NCBI RefSeq assembly: GCF_018617385.1
Contig: NZ_JACSKA010000001.1
Span: 124,001 to 188,000, forward strand
Direction of reading: 5' to 3'
Source of the DNA: Exiguobacterium sp018617385
Lineage (GTDB): Bacteria > Bacillota > Bacilli > Exiguobacteriales > Exiguobacteriaceae
DNA length: 64,000 bases
The translations under genes and the position numbers were made by a program. Numbering within the stretch: position 1 is the stretch's first letter; each line of letters begins with the position of its first letter. Of the stretch, positions 24,446-32,115 are shown piece after piece. A model generated the notes under the pieces. It did not search any database and was not told the origin of the DNA. It was given only the letters and a program-made list of their open reading frames with translations.

Positions 24446-24825
24446 TTGAAAATATGAAGGTAGAGGTAGAAAAAACGATCGATTCGCAATATATCCAGCA
24501 GCATTTGGCGAACGAGCGAACATTTCTCGCATGGATTCGTACTGCGATTACCGTGATCGGAATTGGGTTTTTGGTCACGAACTTTCACTATTATAGAAGT
24601 GAGAATGTAAGTGGAGCAGAGCATCAATTAATTTCAGCGATTGGGATGTTATCCATTTTGTTCGGCATCAGCACGATTCTTGTAGGGACTCGTTCATATT
24701 TGAAGAAAGTCCATACGATTAACACGCAACAATTTAAATCTGCGAAGATGAGTCTCATTGCTCTGGCGATTGGGATGGTTTTTATTTTTTCGCTTATCCT
24801 CTTCGTGAGCTACTTTTTATTGTGA
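24442..24825 (+). CDS. DUF202 (YidH-like) small membrane protein
   Basis: The frame starts at the ATG overlapping the regulator stop; ATG 24454 is an alternative. The protein of about 127 residues has three hydrophobic helices (about 31-47, 63-83 and 104-126) preceded by the family signature LANERTFLAWIRTAI. Its function is unknown in general. Co-translation with a sensor kinase and regulator downstream of sqr suggests it belongs to the same response. Confidence 0.85.
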   Translation: MIENMKVEVEKTIDSQYIQQHLANERTFLAWIRTAITVIGIGFLVTNFHYYRSENVSGAEHQLISAIGMLSILFGISTILVGTRSYLKKVHTINTQQFKSAKMSLIALAIGMVFIFSLILFVSYFLL

Positions 24826-24833
24826 ACGCAATC

Positions 24834-24863
24834 AGGCACCGTCTCTATTATGAGGCGGTGCCT
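24834..24863. terminator. Bidirectional terminator after DUF202
   Basis: AGGCACCG and CGGTGCCT arms extended by CTC/GAG across one mismatch. It separates convergent genes. Confidence 0.75.
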
Positions 24864-24869
24864 TGTTCG

Positions 24870-25370
24870 TTACTGTGTCACAATCGCTTCGAGACGATCG
24901 AGTTGGGAAGTGAATCCTTCGACGGCTCCCATATCGACGACTTGTTGGAGGGCTTCCTCGTTTGGAAACTCGGAACGGCTTATGAATAACGTACCTTCTG
25001 GTGTATCGAGAAACTCATTTGTGATGGTCATGACAGGCAAGTCTGGATTGACGTGTCCGTCCGCATCAGAAAATGCGTCCGTATAGACGATTCGGGAGTA
25101 GGGATCGACATCGATAAAGGTCGATTTTCCCCATGAATCCATACCGTAAAAGTCACCCTGTTCTTTGTCGACGCACGTCATACAGTAGTGCCAAATGCCA
25201 CCTGGTTTGAAGTCGAAGCTGTATACTTTCGTTTCCCATCCAGCCGGCCCCCACCATTTCTCGAGATGTGCTGGTGTCGAGAATGCTTCAAATACAAGTT
25301 GCCGTGGTGCCTTGAATAGTCGCTCCATAATCAAGGTCGTACCCTCTACATGTGATTTAATCGTACTCAT
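24870..25370 (-). CDS. SRPBCC (AHSA1-type) protein
   Basis: The start is taken at ATG 25370, about 10 nt after GGAG; ATG 25379 sits on the ribosome site. The 166-residue product has the START-like fold of AHSA1/YndB proteins: LFKAPRQLVFEAFSTPAHLEKWWGP, DFKPGGIWHY and a C-terminal amphipathic helix. It overlaps the 3' end of the ArsR-type regulator gene, the common ArsR-SRPBCC pairing. It probably binds a hydrophobic ligand; which one is unknown. Confidence 0.9.
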   Translation of the reverse strand: MSTIKSHVEGTTLIMERLFKAPRQLVFEAFSTPAHLEKWWGPAGWETKVYSFDFKPGGIWHYCMTCVDKEQGDFYGMDSWGKSTFIDVDPYSRIVYTDAFSDADGHVNPDLPVMTITNEFLDTPEGTLFISRSEFPNEEALQQVVDMGAVEGFTSQLDRLEAIVTQ

Positions 25371-25701
25371 GTGGTCCATTCTCCTCTCGTTGTGACTCCG
25401 CTAAAAACGTTTCCAATCGATTGAGACGCGCCGTTTCCCGAGCAATATAAGTTCGCCAAGCATCTAACGGTTCCAGAGCTTGAGGTTTGAGCGCATAGCG
25501 TCGCCGATTGGCATCAACCGTTACCGTGACGAGACCTGCATCATATAATATCCGCAAATGTTTCGACGTCTGTGGTTGACTGATTCCAAGTTGTGTCGCT
25601 ATCATTCCGACCGTCCATTCTTGTTTCCGTAACAATTCAATCATCCGCAACCGGTTCGGGTCGGCTAACGCTTGAAACAAAGAAGCGAGTTTCTCTTCCA
25701 T
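25357..25701 (-). CDS. ArsR-family transcriptional regulator
   Basis: A 114-residue winged helix-turn-helix repressor with ALADPNRLRMIELLRKQEWT and LGISQPQTSKHLRILYDAGL as recognition core. The metal-binding Cys of classical ArsR/SmtB sensors is absent, as is usual for the subgroup paired with SRPBCC genes. It is first in a two-gene unit, and its promoter carries an inverted repeat suggesting autorepression. Confidence 0.92.
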   Translation of the reverse strand: MEEKLASLFQALADPNRLRMIELLRKQEWTVGMIATQLGISQPQTSKHLRILYDAGLVTVTVDANRRRYALKPQALEPLDAWRTYIARETARLNRLETFLAESQREENGPHEYD

Positions 25702-25723
25702 CTGTCGTCACCGTCCTCTAGTT

Positions 25724-25762
25724 TCAATATTCCCATTTTTGAATATTCCAAAACAGGAATAT
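25724..25762 (-). promoter_or_regulatory. Promoter and operator of the ArsR-SRPBCC unit
   Basis: On the minus strand TTGGAA (25746-25751), 16 bp and TATTGA (25724-25729) form a promoter. ATATTCC-N6-GGAATAT (25743-25762) is a perfect inverted repeat over the -35 region, and the AATATTCC half-site recurs 16 bp away (25726-25733). Confidence 0.6.
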
Positions 25763-25788
25763 AAAAAGGAATTCGTGATGAATTCCTT
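25762..25788 (-). terminator. Terminator after the DUF membrane-protein gene
   Basis: On the minus strand AAGGAATTC and GAATTCCTT flank a 5-nt loop and are followed by T residues. It overlaps the stop codon of the gene. Confidence 0.75.
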
Positions 25789-26254
25789 AATGTCGATAGC
25801 CGCGAATCCAAGTCGCCATATAGACAAGTGTCGCGATGATGAGCGTAGAAGCGAGTGCATAGATCGGATAGGCGGGAAGTGTGTCTTCAAATAACGGATA
25901 GAACATGAACGATCCCATAAGAATTGGGACTGAAATACCGAACGAGACGTAGGCAGCTTTTGTCGCTTTGGCTGTGATGATTTGTTCACGCTCATCGACC
26001 TCACTGAACTCTGTCATCCGGACGGACCATTGGGCAAAGCTCAACTGTTTATTCGGACGGGTGTTAAACGAATAGACTGTCCAAACGATGCCGAAAACAA
26101 CGAGTAAAAGTAGTGGAAGTAGATTAAATTCAACTAAGAATCGATCAGACTCGAGAACTGTCTTCGACACATCAGACAAAAAAGAGCTGAATAGAAAAGC
26201 CATTAGAATATACAAGATGATACTGGAAATTGACTGAACGACGACGTGTTTCAT
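25787..26254 (-). CDS. Small integral membrane protein paired with an XRE regulator
   Basis: The 155-residue protein has four hydrophobic helices (about 8-28, 45-62, 98-118 and 129-147) and a charged middle segment, EFSEVDEREQIITAKATKAA. This DEREQ-type loop is typical of the DUF2178-like membrane proteins encoded next to YozG-type HTH genes in Firmicutes. Its start overlaps the XRE gene stop (ATGA). Function is unknown; such pairs may act as a membrane-linked regulator module. Confidence 0.75.
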   Translation of the reverse strand: MKHVVVQSISSIILYILMAFLFSSFLSDVSKTVLESDRFLVEFNLLPLLLLVVFGIVWTVYSFNTRPNKQLSFAQWSVRMTEFSEVDEREQIITAKATKAAYVSFGISVPILMGSFMFYPLFEDTLPAYPIYALASTLIIATLVYMATWIRGYRH

Positions 26255-26460
26255 GTTGTTTCCTCCTCGATTGTGAATATAGATTCGACCGGTTCCTCGA
26301 ACACCCGTGCGATGTGCATCGCCAGCATGAGTGATGGTGTGTAGCTACCTTTCTCGAGCGAGATGATCGTTTGTCTCGTCACACCAACTTTTTCGGCCAG
26401 GTCACCTTGGGTTAACTGGTGCCGGGCACGCAGTTCTTTCACGCGGTTGATCAATGGCAT
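26251..26460 (-). CDS. Small XRE-family HTH regulator (YozG-like)
   Basis: The 69-residue protein is essentially one Cro/C1-type helix-turn-helix: VKELRARHQLTQGDLAEKVG, VTRQTIISLEKG and PSLMLAMHIARVFEEPVESI. Its gene is followed by the membrane-protein gene with a 4-nt overlap. Two palindromes upstream are its probable operators. Confidence 0.92.
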   Translation of the reverse strand: MPLINRVKELRARHQLTQGDLAEKVGVTRQTIISLEKGSYTPSLMLAMHIARVFEEPVESIFTIEEETT

Positions 26461-26493
26461 CGTGCCACCTCATTTCTAGTTTCTACCACTAGT

Positions 26494-26530
26494 GTAAAGT
26501 AAACTTTACATAATGTAAAGAGGACTTTAC
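26494..26530. promoter_or_regulatory. Tandem GTAAAG palindromes, probable XRE operators
   Basis: GTAAAG-TAAA-CTTTAC (26494-26509) and GTAAAG-AGGA-CTTTAC (26515-26530) have identical arms set exactly 21 bp apart, two helical turns. They lie between the divergent XRE and dioxygenase genes. The latter has an extended -10, TGATACAAT, at 26542-26550. Confidence 0.75.
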
Positions 26531-26579
26531 TCATTTGGGGATGATACAATAACGGTATAGTCGAAAGGGGAGATGAGGG

Positions 26580-27512
26580 ATGAAGGTGATTAGTGGACAA
26601 CATCACGTGTCAGCGATGACCGGGGATGCTAAGAAGAACTTGCGATTCTATACGGAAATACTAGGGATGCGGCTCGTCAAAAAGACGGTTAACCAGGATG
26701 ACCCATCGATGTATCACTTGTTCTATGCAGACGAGACGGGTACGCCTGGAACCGATTTGACGTTCTTTGAGTTACCGTTTCTCGGGCAGACGTATCGAGG
26801 GTCAAACAGTATCTCCCGAACAGCGCTCCGGGTGCCGGATGGGGCGCTCGCGTACTGGCGGGAGCGTTTTGACGCGTTCGATATAACATATGGGGAAGTC
26901 GAATCAGTGCTCGGACGGGAGACGCTCTCGTTTGAAGATCATGAGGGTCAACGTCTCTGTCTTGTAGAAGGAGGGAGCGGGACACCTTGGAAGAATGGTC
27001 CTGTTCCGACGGATGTCGGCATTTTCGGTCTCGGATTTAGTGAATGGACGGTACGACGGATTGACAAGACGGCACGGGTGCTGACAGAAGTGCTTGGCTA
27101 TCGATATGTAACGACATTTGAACGGGATGGACATGACGTGCGTGTCTTTGAGACGGGCGAGGGTGGTGTGGCAACAGAGATTCATCTCGTCGATCGGCCG
27201 GATTTGCCGTCGGAACGACCAGGGCGAGGGAGTGTGCATCATGTGGCGATTCGAGTGGAAGAAACAGACGATATGACGAAGTGGATCGAGAAGCTTGACG
27301 CACATGGAATCAGTCACTCTGGTCTCATTGACCGCTACTATTTTCAGTCGATTTACTTCCGCGAACCGAGCGGAATCTTAGTGGAACTGGCAACAGATGA
27401 ACCGGGATTCGCGACGGATGAATCGCTTGAGAGACTCGGAGAGCGATTAGCCTTGCCTCCGTTTCTTGAGTCAAAGCGAGCAGAAATCGAATCGAGACTA
27501 AAGAAGCTGTAG
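26580..27512 (+). CDS. Ring-cleaving dioxygenase of the MhqA/MhqO type (VOC superfamily)
   Basis: The 310-residue protein has two VOC modules. The N-terminal GQHHVSAMTGDAKKNLRFYT, GMRLVKKTVNQDDP and GTPGTDLTFF are the signature of the B. subtilis MhqA/MhqE/MhqO hydroquinone dioxygenases. The C-terminal module has SVHHVAIRVEE and GILVELATDEPGF supplying metal ligands. It probably opens quinol or catechol rings during quinone stress. It is divergent from the XRE gene and shares the palindromic operator region. Confidence 0.88.
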   Translation: MKVISGQHHVSAMTGDAKKNLRFYTEILGMRLVKKTVNQDDPSMYHLFYADETGTPGTDLTFFELPFLGQTYRGSNSISRTALRVPDGALAYWRERFDAFDITYGEVESVLGRETLSFEDHEGQRLCLVEGGSGTPWKNGPVPTDVGIFGLGFSEWTVRRIDKTARVLTEVLGYRYVTTFERDGHDVRVFETGEGGVATEIHLVDRPDLPSERPGRGSVHHVAIRVEETDDMTKWIEKLDAHGISHSGLIDRYYFQSIYFREPSGILVELATDEPGFATDESLERLGERLALPPFLESKRAEIESRLKKL

Positions 27513-27550
27513 TCGAGTGAACATTCAATAACTGTCATGAGGTGAATGAA

Positions 27551-28039
27551 TTGGAGACGCAAGCAGTCAATCTTGTGATTGCCAGATTACTAGGTAAAAT
27601 TATCGAGCAATATCCCCCTCATCAATGGATAAAAACAGAAGAGGCATTTCCGCATCCTTATCAGTTTAATAAAGTGAGTTATGACTATTCTGGTGAGGTT
27701 GAACCGATGACGCTGGAAACATTTCAAGACTTGGTTAACAAGCTCGGAAATAACCATTGGTACTCATCCAAATTCGAAGAGTTGCTACACAACATTTATA
27801 TTAATCAATGGGTGCCAACATTTACATCAAATTTCGGTAAGCATTGGCAATGCTACCATGACTTATTGTTTGATGCGTATAACGATTGGAAATATACACA
27901 TTTTGAATTGTATGACGAAGATGGAAACGAACTCGATGAAGAGTTAGAGAATAACCTGAATGAATGTTTTGAAGATTTCATGCATCAAACGTCCCCAGAA
28001 CTATATGTGAAAAAAATGATAAAACTTTGGTGGCGATGA
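27551..28039 (+). CDS. Uncharacterised acidic protein
   Basis: TTG 27551, 6 nt after GAGGTGA, is the best start; GTG 27542 overlaps that ribosome site. The product of about 162 residues is soluble and rich in Trp, Tyr, Asp and Glu (HHWYSSKFEE-like region, HWQCYHDLLFDAYNDWKY, YDEDGNELDEELENN). It has no signal or membrane part. Base composition is AT-richer than the flanking genes, suggesting recent arrival. I do not recognise a family. Confidence 0.65.
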   Translation: METQAVNLVIARLLGKIIEQYPPHQWIKTEEAFPHPYQFNKVSYDYSGEVEPMTLETFQDLVNKLGNNHWYSSKFEELLHNIYINQWVPTFTSNFGKHWQCYHDLLFDAYNDWKYTHFELYDEDGNELDEELENNLNECFEDFMHQTSPELYVKKMIKLWWR

Positions 28040-28060
28040 GTCCTAAAAGCAGAGACATAA

Positions 28061-28096
28061 AAAAACCCGACGGACCATTTCAGTCCGTCGGGTTTT
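28061..28096. terminator. Bidirectional terminator between the unknown gene and nsrR
   Basis: A 14-bp perfect stem AAAACCCGACGGAC/GTCCGTCGGGTTTT with a 7-nt loop and tails on both strands. It overlaps the nsrR stop region. Confidence 0.92.
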
Positions 28097-28520
28097 GTAC
28101 GCCTAAGAGTAGGGCGAGTTCGTTCGTTCGATTGACGACGAGATCCGCAATCGTGTAACGATCGAGTACATGAAGAAACGCCAACATGGCTTCATTCAAA
28201 ACCCCTCGTAAATCACAGGCAGGTGCGATGACGCATCGGCCTTCCCCGAAGCATTCCACGAGTTCGAACGGTTCCATCGTCCGAACGACTTCCCCTACGT
28301 TGATGTCATCCATCGGTCGTGCGAGTCGAAAGCCGCCGCCTCGACCACGCACCGATTCCAAATAACCATATTTCCCAAGCTCATATACGACCTTCATGAC
28401 ATGGTTTTTGGAGATGTTATATTGGTCTGCCACTTCTTGAATCGTGACGAGCCGATGTGAAAACGTAGCGCTATACATCAATGTTCGCAGTGCGTAGTCA
28501 CATGTTTGCGTGAGTCTCAT
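28080..28520 (-). CDS. nsrR: Nitric-oxide-sensing Rrf2 repressor NsrR
   Basis: The 146-residue protein starts with the Rrf2 winged helix (MRLTQTCDYALRTLMY, VADQYNISKNHVMKVVYELG). Cys90, Cys96 and Cys102 (CFGEGRC..AC) have the spacing of NsrR's [Fe-S] cluster ligands. NO destroys the cluster and releases repression. It is divergent from hmp, its classic target, with an AT-rich near-palindrome between them. Confidence 0.94.
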   Translation of the reverse strand: MRLTQTCDYALRTLMYSATFSHRLVTIQEVADQYNISKNHVMKVVYELGKYGYLESVRGRGGGFRLARPMDDINVGEVVRTMEPFELVECFGEGRCVIAPACDLRGVLNEAMLAFLHVLDRYTIADLVVNRTNELALLLGVQNPTD

Positions 28521-28632
28521 CCATCATCACCTCTCGTTTCATTGTACAAGACAATCCCAAAAAGTGCGATTCGAACAAATGTGAAAGGGTAATGGCGAAA
28601 ATAAGTCAGAAACGTGAAATCTACTTTAAACA

Positions 28633-28676
28633 AGTATTTAATATATTGATTTAAAGTGACTTGTCTCACATAATGA
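28633..28676 (+). promoter_or_regulatory. hmp promoter with candidate NsrR operator
   Basis: AGTATTTAATATATT (28633-28647) is an imperfect AT-rich palindrome, like known NsrR sites. It directly precedes a promoter reading GATTTA (28648-28653), 17 bp, TAATGA (28671-28676). The -35 is weak, so the exact promoter is uncertain. Confidence 0.5.
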
Positions 28677-28706
28677 ACGTGTACAAAACAAAAGGGGGAA
28701 ATTCAC

Positions 28707-29807
28707 ATGTTAGATCAACAAACGATTGAGATTATAAAGGCGACGGCACCAGTTTTGAAAGAACATGGTGTGACAATCACGAAGCATTTTTATCAACGAA
28801 TGTTTGAACAAAATCCAGAAGTTCGTCACTTCTTCAACCATACGAATCAAAAGCGAGGACGTCAGCCAGAGGCACTCGCGAACGCGGTTTATGCGGCTGC
28901 CCTTCATATCGACCGACTCGAAGCGATTCTTCCTGCCATCCAACCAGCACTTCATAAACATAAAAGTTTGAACATCCGACCGGAGCATTATCCGATTGTC
29001 GGTGAGAACTTGCTTGCGGCGATTCAAGATGTCCTCGGTGAAGCTGCAACACCTGACATCATCGATGCATGGGCAAAAGCTTACGGTGTGATTGCCGATG
29101 TCTTCATCTCACTCGAGAAAAAAATGTATGATGACGCGCCATGGGTCGGATTCAAACCGTTCGTCATCGAAGAAATCATAGTAGATACACCTGAAGTGAA
29201 ACGATTCCGTCTTGTCGCGAAAGATGGAGTTATTGGCACAGCCATCCCAGGACAATACGTCTCGGTTCAAGCGCGCATTGGGGGAGAGGACATCCTACAT
29301 CACCGTCAATATAGTGTCATCGAGACGACAGAAGACGGCTACTGGATTGCGCCGAAAGCGGAGGGACTCGTCTCAAACTGGCTCCATGAACAGACGGTCG
29401 GAACAGAAGTCCCGATGAGCGCACCAGCAGGAGAATTTATCCTTGAAACGTCTGATCGTCCGCTCACACTCATCGCGGGAGGAATCGGGATCACGCCCCT
29501 TTTCAACATGGCGAAGACGGCACTCGAACAAGGACGTCCTGTCACGTTATTGCACGCGGTTCGGAGTATGGGCCTTCGTCCGCTCGGAGACGAACTCGAT
29601 GAACTCGTGGATCAAGGGCTTAAACTCATCACACACGTGGATGACGTATCGGGTTGCATGAATAAGTCACACCTTGAAGCACTTGATGTGGAAGGGCATG
29701 ATGTTTATACGTGCGGACCGAGTGCGATGATGGAGACGGTTGTACGTGTGATTCCACAGGCACGATATGAATTTTTCGGGCCGTCTGGAGTTCTTGCGAC
29801 CAACTAA
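28707..29807 (+). CDS. hmp: Flavohemoglobin (nitric oxide dioxygenase), compact form
   Basis: The 366-residue protein oxidises NO to nitrate with O2 and NADH. Residues 1-140 are the globin domain with TyrB10 in KHFYQRM and a proximal His in the HKHKSLNIRPEHY region. The FAD domain has RQYSV, and the NAD domain has GGIGITPLF and YTCGPSAM. It ends normally at YEFFGPSG. It is about 30 residues shorter than typical Hmp (about 400), the loss lying in the NAD domain between LLHAVRS and the CGP motif. It is preceded by GGGGGAAA and is divergent from nsrR. Confidence 0.93.
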   Translation: MLDQQTIEIIKATAPVLKEHGVTITKHFYQRMFEQNPEVRHFFNHTNQKRGRQPEALANAVYAAALHIDRLEAILPAIQPALHKHKSLNIRPEHYPIVGENLLAAIQDVLGEAATPDIIDAWAKAYGVIADVFISLEKKMYDDAPWVGFKPFVIEEIIVDTPEVKRFRLVAKDGVIGTAIPGQYVSVQARIGGEDILHHRQYSVIETTEDGYWIAPKAEGLVSNWLHEQTVGTEVPMSAPAGEFILETSDRPLTLIAGGIGITPLFNMAKTALEQGRPVTLLHAVRSMGLRPLGDELDELVDQGLKLITHVDDVSGCMNKSHLEALDVEGHDVYTCGPSAMMETVVRVIPQARYEFFGPSGVLATN

Positions 29808-29830
29808 AAAAGACGACTGGAAAAGTCGTC
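29805..29830 (-). terminator. Terminator for the convergent membrane-anchored protein gene
   Basis: GACGACT and AGTCGTC arms; on the minus strand the stem is followed by six T, on the plus strand by none. Confidence 0.75.
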
Positions 29831-29847
29831 CTGATGCACAATATAGG

Positions 29848-30405
29848 TTATTCCGTGAGTTCACTTGAATGTATGACACGTTTCTTGGCATCCAACGTCT
29901 CAAGCGACCGCACACCATCTGACCGTTTTGTTGTTTCGATGACATAAGTCATGGCGTAGCCTTCGTTCTCGGGATCGTTGACGAGAAAATCTTTTGAGAC
30001 ATCGTCACCGTTCAACCGTAAGTAAACAACTTCTTCTGGTCGGTCATTGAGACGTACACCGATATACTCGGTTTCTCCGTCTTCAAGCACAACAAAATCG
30101 AACGGTTGGTCTGTTGTCACTTGTTTCGTGACGGAGCCTGAGTTTCCTGTCGTGACATCGATTTCGGCTAGACCGATGACGGAGCGATCTTCGTTTGAAT
30201 AAAAAGAAAGAATCGACTCTTCCCGATTATGAAATTCATAGGCGTACCAGTCATTCATCGTGATATAACGGTTCAGTTCTTTTTGGGCATTTTCGTATGA
30301 CTTGTCAGTCTGAATGTTAGTGTACGTATACAGTCCGACACCGACTGCGATGGACACGACGATGAGACCGGAGACGATCGTGAGTAGGATGATTCGCTTG
30401 GACAT
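29848..30405 (-). CDS. Membrane-anchored extracytoplasmic protein of unknown function
   Basis: The 185-residue protein has one N-terminal hydrophobic helix (about residues 5-27, IILLTIVSGLIVVSIAVGVG) after MSKR, with no Cys lipobox and no clear signal-peptidase site. It is therefore probably a type II anchor with the rest outside. The exposed part is beta-rich and acidic (SVIGLAEIDVTTGNSGSV, DGETEYIGVRLND). I do not recognise the family. It has its own TCCTCC-mirrored ribosome site and stands alone. Confidence 0.7.
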   Translation of the reverse strand: MSKRIILLTIVSGLIVVSIAVGVGLYTYTNIQTDKSYENAQKELNRYITMNDWYAYEFHNREESILSFYSNEDRSVIGLAEIDVTTGNSGSVTKQVTTDQPFDFVVLEDGETEYIGVRLNDRPEEVVYLRLNGDDVSKDFLVNDPENEGYAMTYVIETTKRSDGVRSLETLDAKKRVIHSSELTE

Positions 30406-30435
30406 GATTGTTCCTCCTGTCTTTTATAAATAGAG

Positions 30436-30470
30436 ACACCCCATGCTTCGCAAATGCGTGCATGGGGTGT
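30436..30470. terminator. Hairpin after the DUF350 gene
   Basis: ACACCCCATGC and GCATGGGGTGT form an 11-bp perfect stem around a 13-nt loop. The T tail is weak on both strands, so it may be a weak terminator or an mRNA 3' stabiliser. Confidence 0.6.
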
Positions 30471-30475
30471 TTGAA

Positions 30476-30889
30476 TTAGTACGTCAAGCTCGCGGCGACG
30501 ATGATGCCGACGACGAGTGATGCGGCGAACAAGCTGAAACCGATGGCCATATTGCCGTTCTCGACTTCTTTTTCTAAGTTCACGCCAGGCGTGAGGACGT
30601 ATTCAAACGTCCAGAACGCCAATACTTGAGCGACAATCCCGACAAGTCCCCAAATGAATGCGTCGAGCAAGTTGACGCTGTTCGCCCAGACTGTATAAAT
30701 GACGATGGCGAGTCCTAGTGCTTTCCCCCAAAGTTTCAACGCGACAGCCATGTTGCCTTCTTTGATTAACTTGCGTTCCGAATATTTGGTCGTTAGTGCG
30801 AAGATGATGAGTCCCGCGAGAATGAGACCGAATCCTGTCCCGAGGTGGGCGAGGAAGCTTAAGATTGAATCGAGTGTGATGAATGTCAT
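30476..30889 (-). CDS. DUF350 four-helix membrane protein
   Basis: The start is the ATG overlapping the stop of the ATP-grasp gene (ATGA), giving 137 residues. Four hydrophobic helices form two similar halves, each ending in a charged loop (KYSERKLIKEGNMAVALKLW and EKEVENGNMAIGFSLF). The repeated EGNMAxA/ENGNMAIG motif is the DUF350 signature, as in YjfL of E. coli. It is last in a four-gene overlapped operon with the glutathionylspermidine-synthase-like enzyme. Function is unknown. Confidence 0.9.
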   Translation of the reverse strand: MTFITLDSILSFLAHLGTGFGLILAGLIIFALTTKYSERKLIKEGNMAVALKLWGKALGLAIVIYTVWANSVNLLDAFIWGLVGIVAQVLAFWTFEYVLTPGVNLEKEVENGNMAIGFSLFAASLVVGIIVAASLTY

Positions 30890-32115
30890 GAGTTCGTCTC
30901 CTTTTGTATAGGTGTGCCAACGGCTAAGTAATAAGATTGGTTGTTCGTGATCATGCTGCCGGCGCGAACGCCGAGTGCGGATGGGTGTCCGTTCAAGCAA
31001 AAACATCCGACCATGTAATGTGTCTCCATACGACCTTTGACGGTTGTCGTCATCCGTGTCGGGAGTTCGATGAACTGTTGGTACACGGCCGTTTCTTCCG
31101 CATACGTTTGTAATGTTTCGCGATGAAACGGTTGGCCATCTTTCGTATACAAGATGACGGAGTCCCCTTCACGTCCGAATGCCGGCTTTTTGACATAGTC
31201 CGATTCACCGAGAAACGGTGTGTCTTCTAAGTAAGTCGGTAAAAAATATGTTCCGATGATGTCGCGCTCGGCTTGATCGAATAGTGTCTCGGTCTCATAC
31301 AATTCCCAAATCAGCGCCTGTACGCCTTTCGATTGCATGAGAAACGCAGAGAGGGGATTGAGCAGTGACACGTATTTTTGTTGATCGAGTTCAAGTAACC
31401 GAATGCCAATCAAGTCTCCGTCTGGAGCCCGGTCGTCCACAAGGTGCTCAATCGGATATGTTTGGCGATATAAGATGTCAATTCGCTCACCTGATGGTGT
31501 GTAGACGCCGTCTTCGTCGACGAGTAAAGTGTGCAACGGTACGAATTCAGACGGTACGTCGAGCGTCTCTTGCAGAAAGCGCGCCGTCCACTTGTCTTCG
31601 ATGTTATCATCATGTGCCGTAAAAACGATTTTCGGTGTGCCTTCTCGTTTGAGTCGATTCCACGCGGCGACGATCGCTTTCCGCAGCTCAATTTTCAGTT
31701 GGGGGGTGGCTTCCCTGTTCGGGTCGAGTAGACCAAACTCGGAAGCGACCACGCCGTTCACATCAAACAGCTCCTTAATGAAGGTCGGCGTATCTGCATT
31801 GAACTCCATCAACTTGAGTTGATCATCTTTCATGATCCAGTCGTAACGACCGATGATCGTCTCCTGCGGTATCGTCTTCTCCCGTAAGAACGGCAGACTC
31901 GCCTCAGGGTAACCAAGCAGTCGGAGCGTTTCGTCAGGTAGGGTGCGTAATAATTGATTCGTCTTCCGAAAAATCGAGTCAACCGCCTCGGTTGCCTCTC
32001 GGATAGAGGCAACCTGCGAGGCGGTCATCTCAAAACAATCATATAAGGCATATTCTTCATCGTTTAAATCGGGCCAAAAATAAGGGATTTGACTGTAAAG
32101 TTCGTCACGCGTCAT
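30886..32115 (-). CDS. Glutathionylspermidine-synthase-like ATP-grasp ligase (YjfC/YgiC family)
   Basis: The 409-residue enzyme is the stand-alone synthetase type: GRYDWIMKDDQLKLMEFNADTP carries the substrate and Mg residues, DYVKKPAFGREGDSV the ATP-grasp lysines, and LNGHPSALGVRAGSMITN the C-terminal strand. It lacks the amidase domain of E. coli Gss. Family members are predicted to join an amine or polyamine to a peptide carboxylate, but the true substrate is unknown. It overlaps both neighbours by 4 nt, linking it to the Gly-tailed lipoprotein upstream and DUF350 downstream. Confidence 0.88.
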   Translation of the reverse strand: MTRDELYSQIPYFWPDLNDEEYALYDCFEMTASQVASIREATEAVDSIFRKTNQLLRTLPDETLRLLGYPEASLPFLREKTIPQETIIGRYDWIMKDDQLKLMEFNADTPTFIKELFDVNGVVASEFGLLDPNREATPQLKIELRKAIVAAWNRLKREGTPKIVFTAHDDNIEDKWTARFLQETLDVPSEFVPLHTLLVDEDGVYTPSGERIDILYRQTYPIEHLVDDRAPDGDLIGIRLLELDQQKYVSLLNPLSAFLMQSKGVQALIWELYETETLFDQAERDIIGTYFLPTYLEDTPFLGESDYVKKPAFGREGDSVILYTKDGQPFHRETLQTYAEETAVYQQFIELPTRMTTTVKGRMETHYMVGCFCLNGHPSALGVRAGSMITNNQSYYLAVGTPIQKETNS

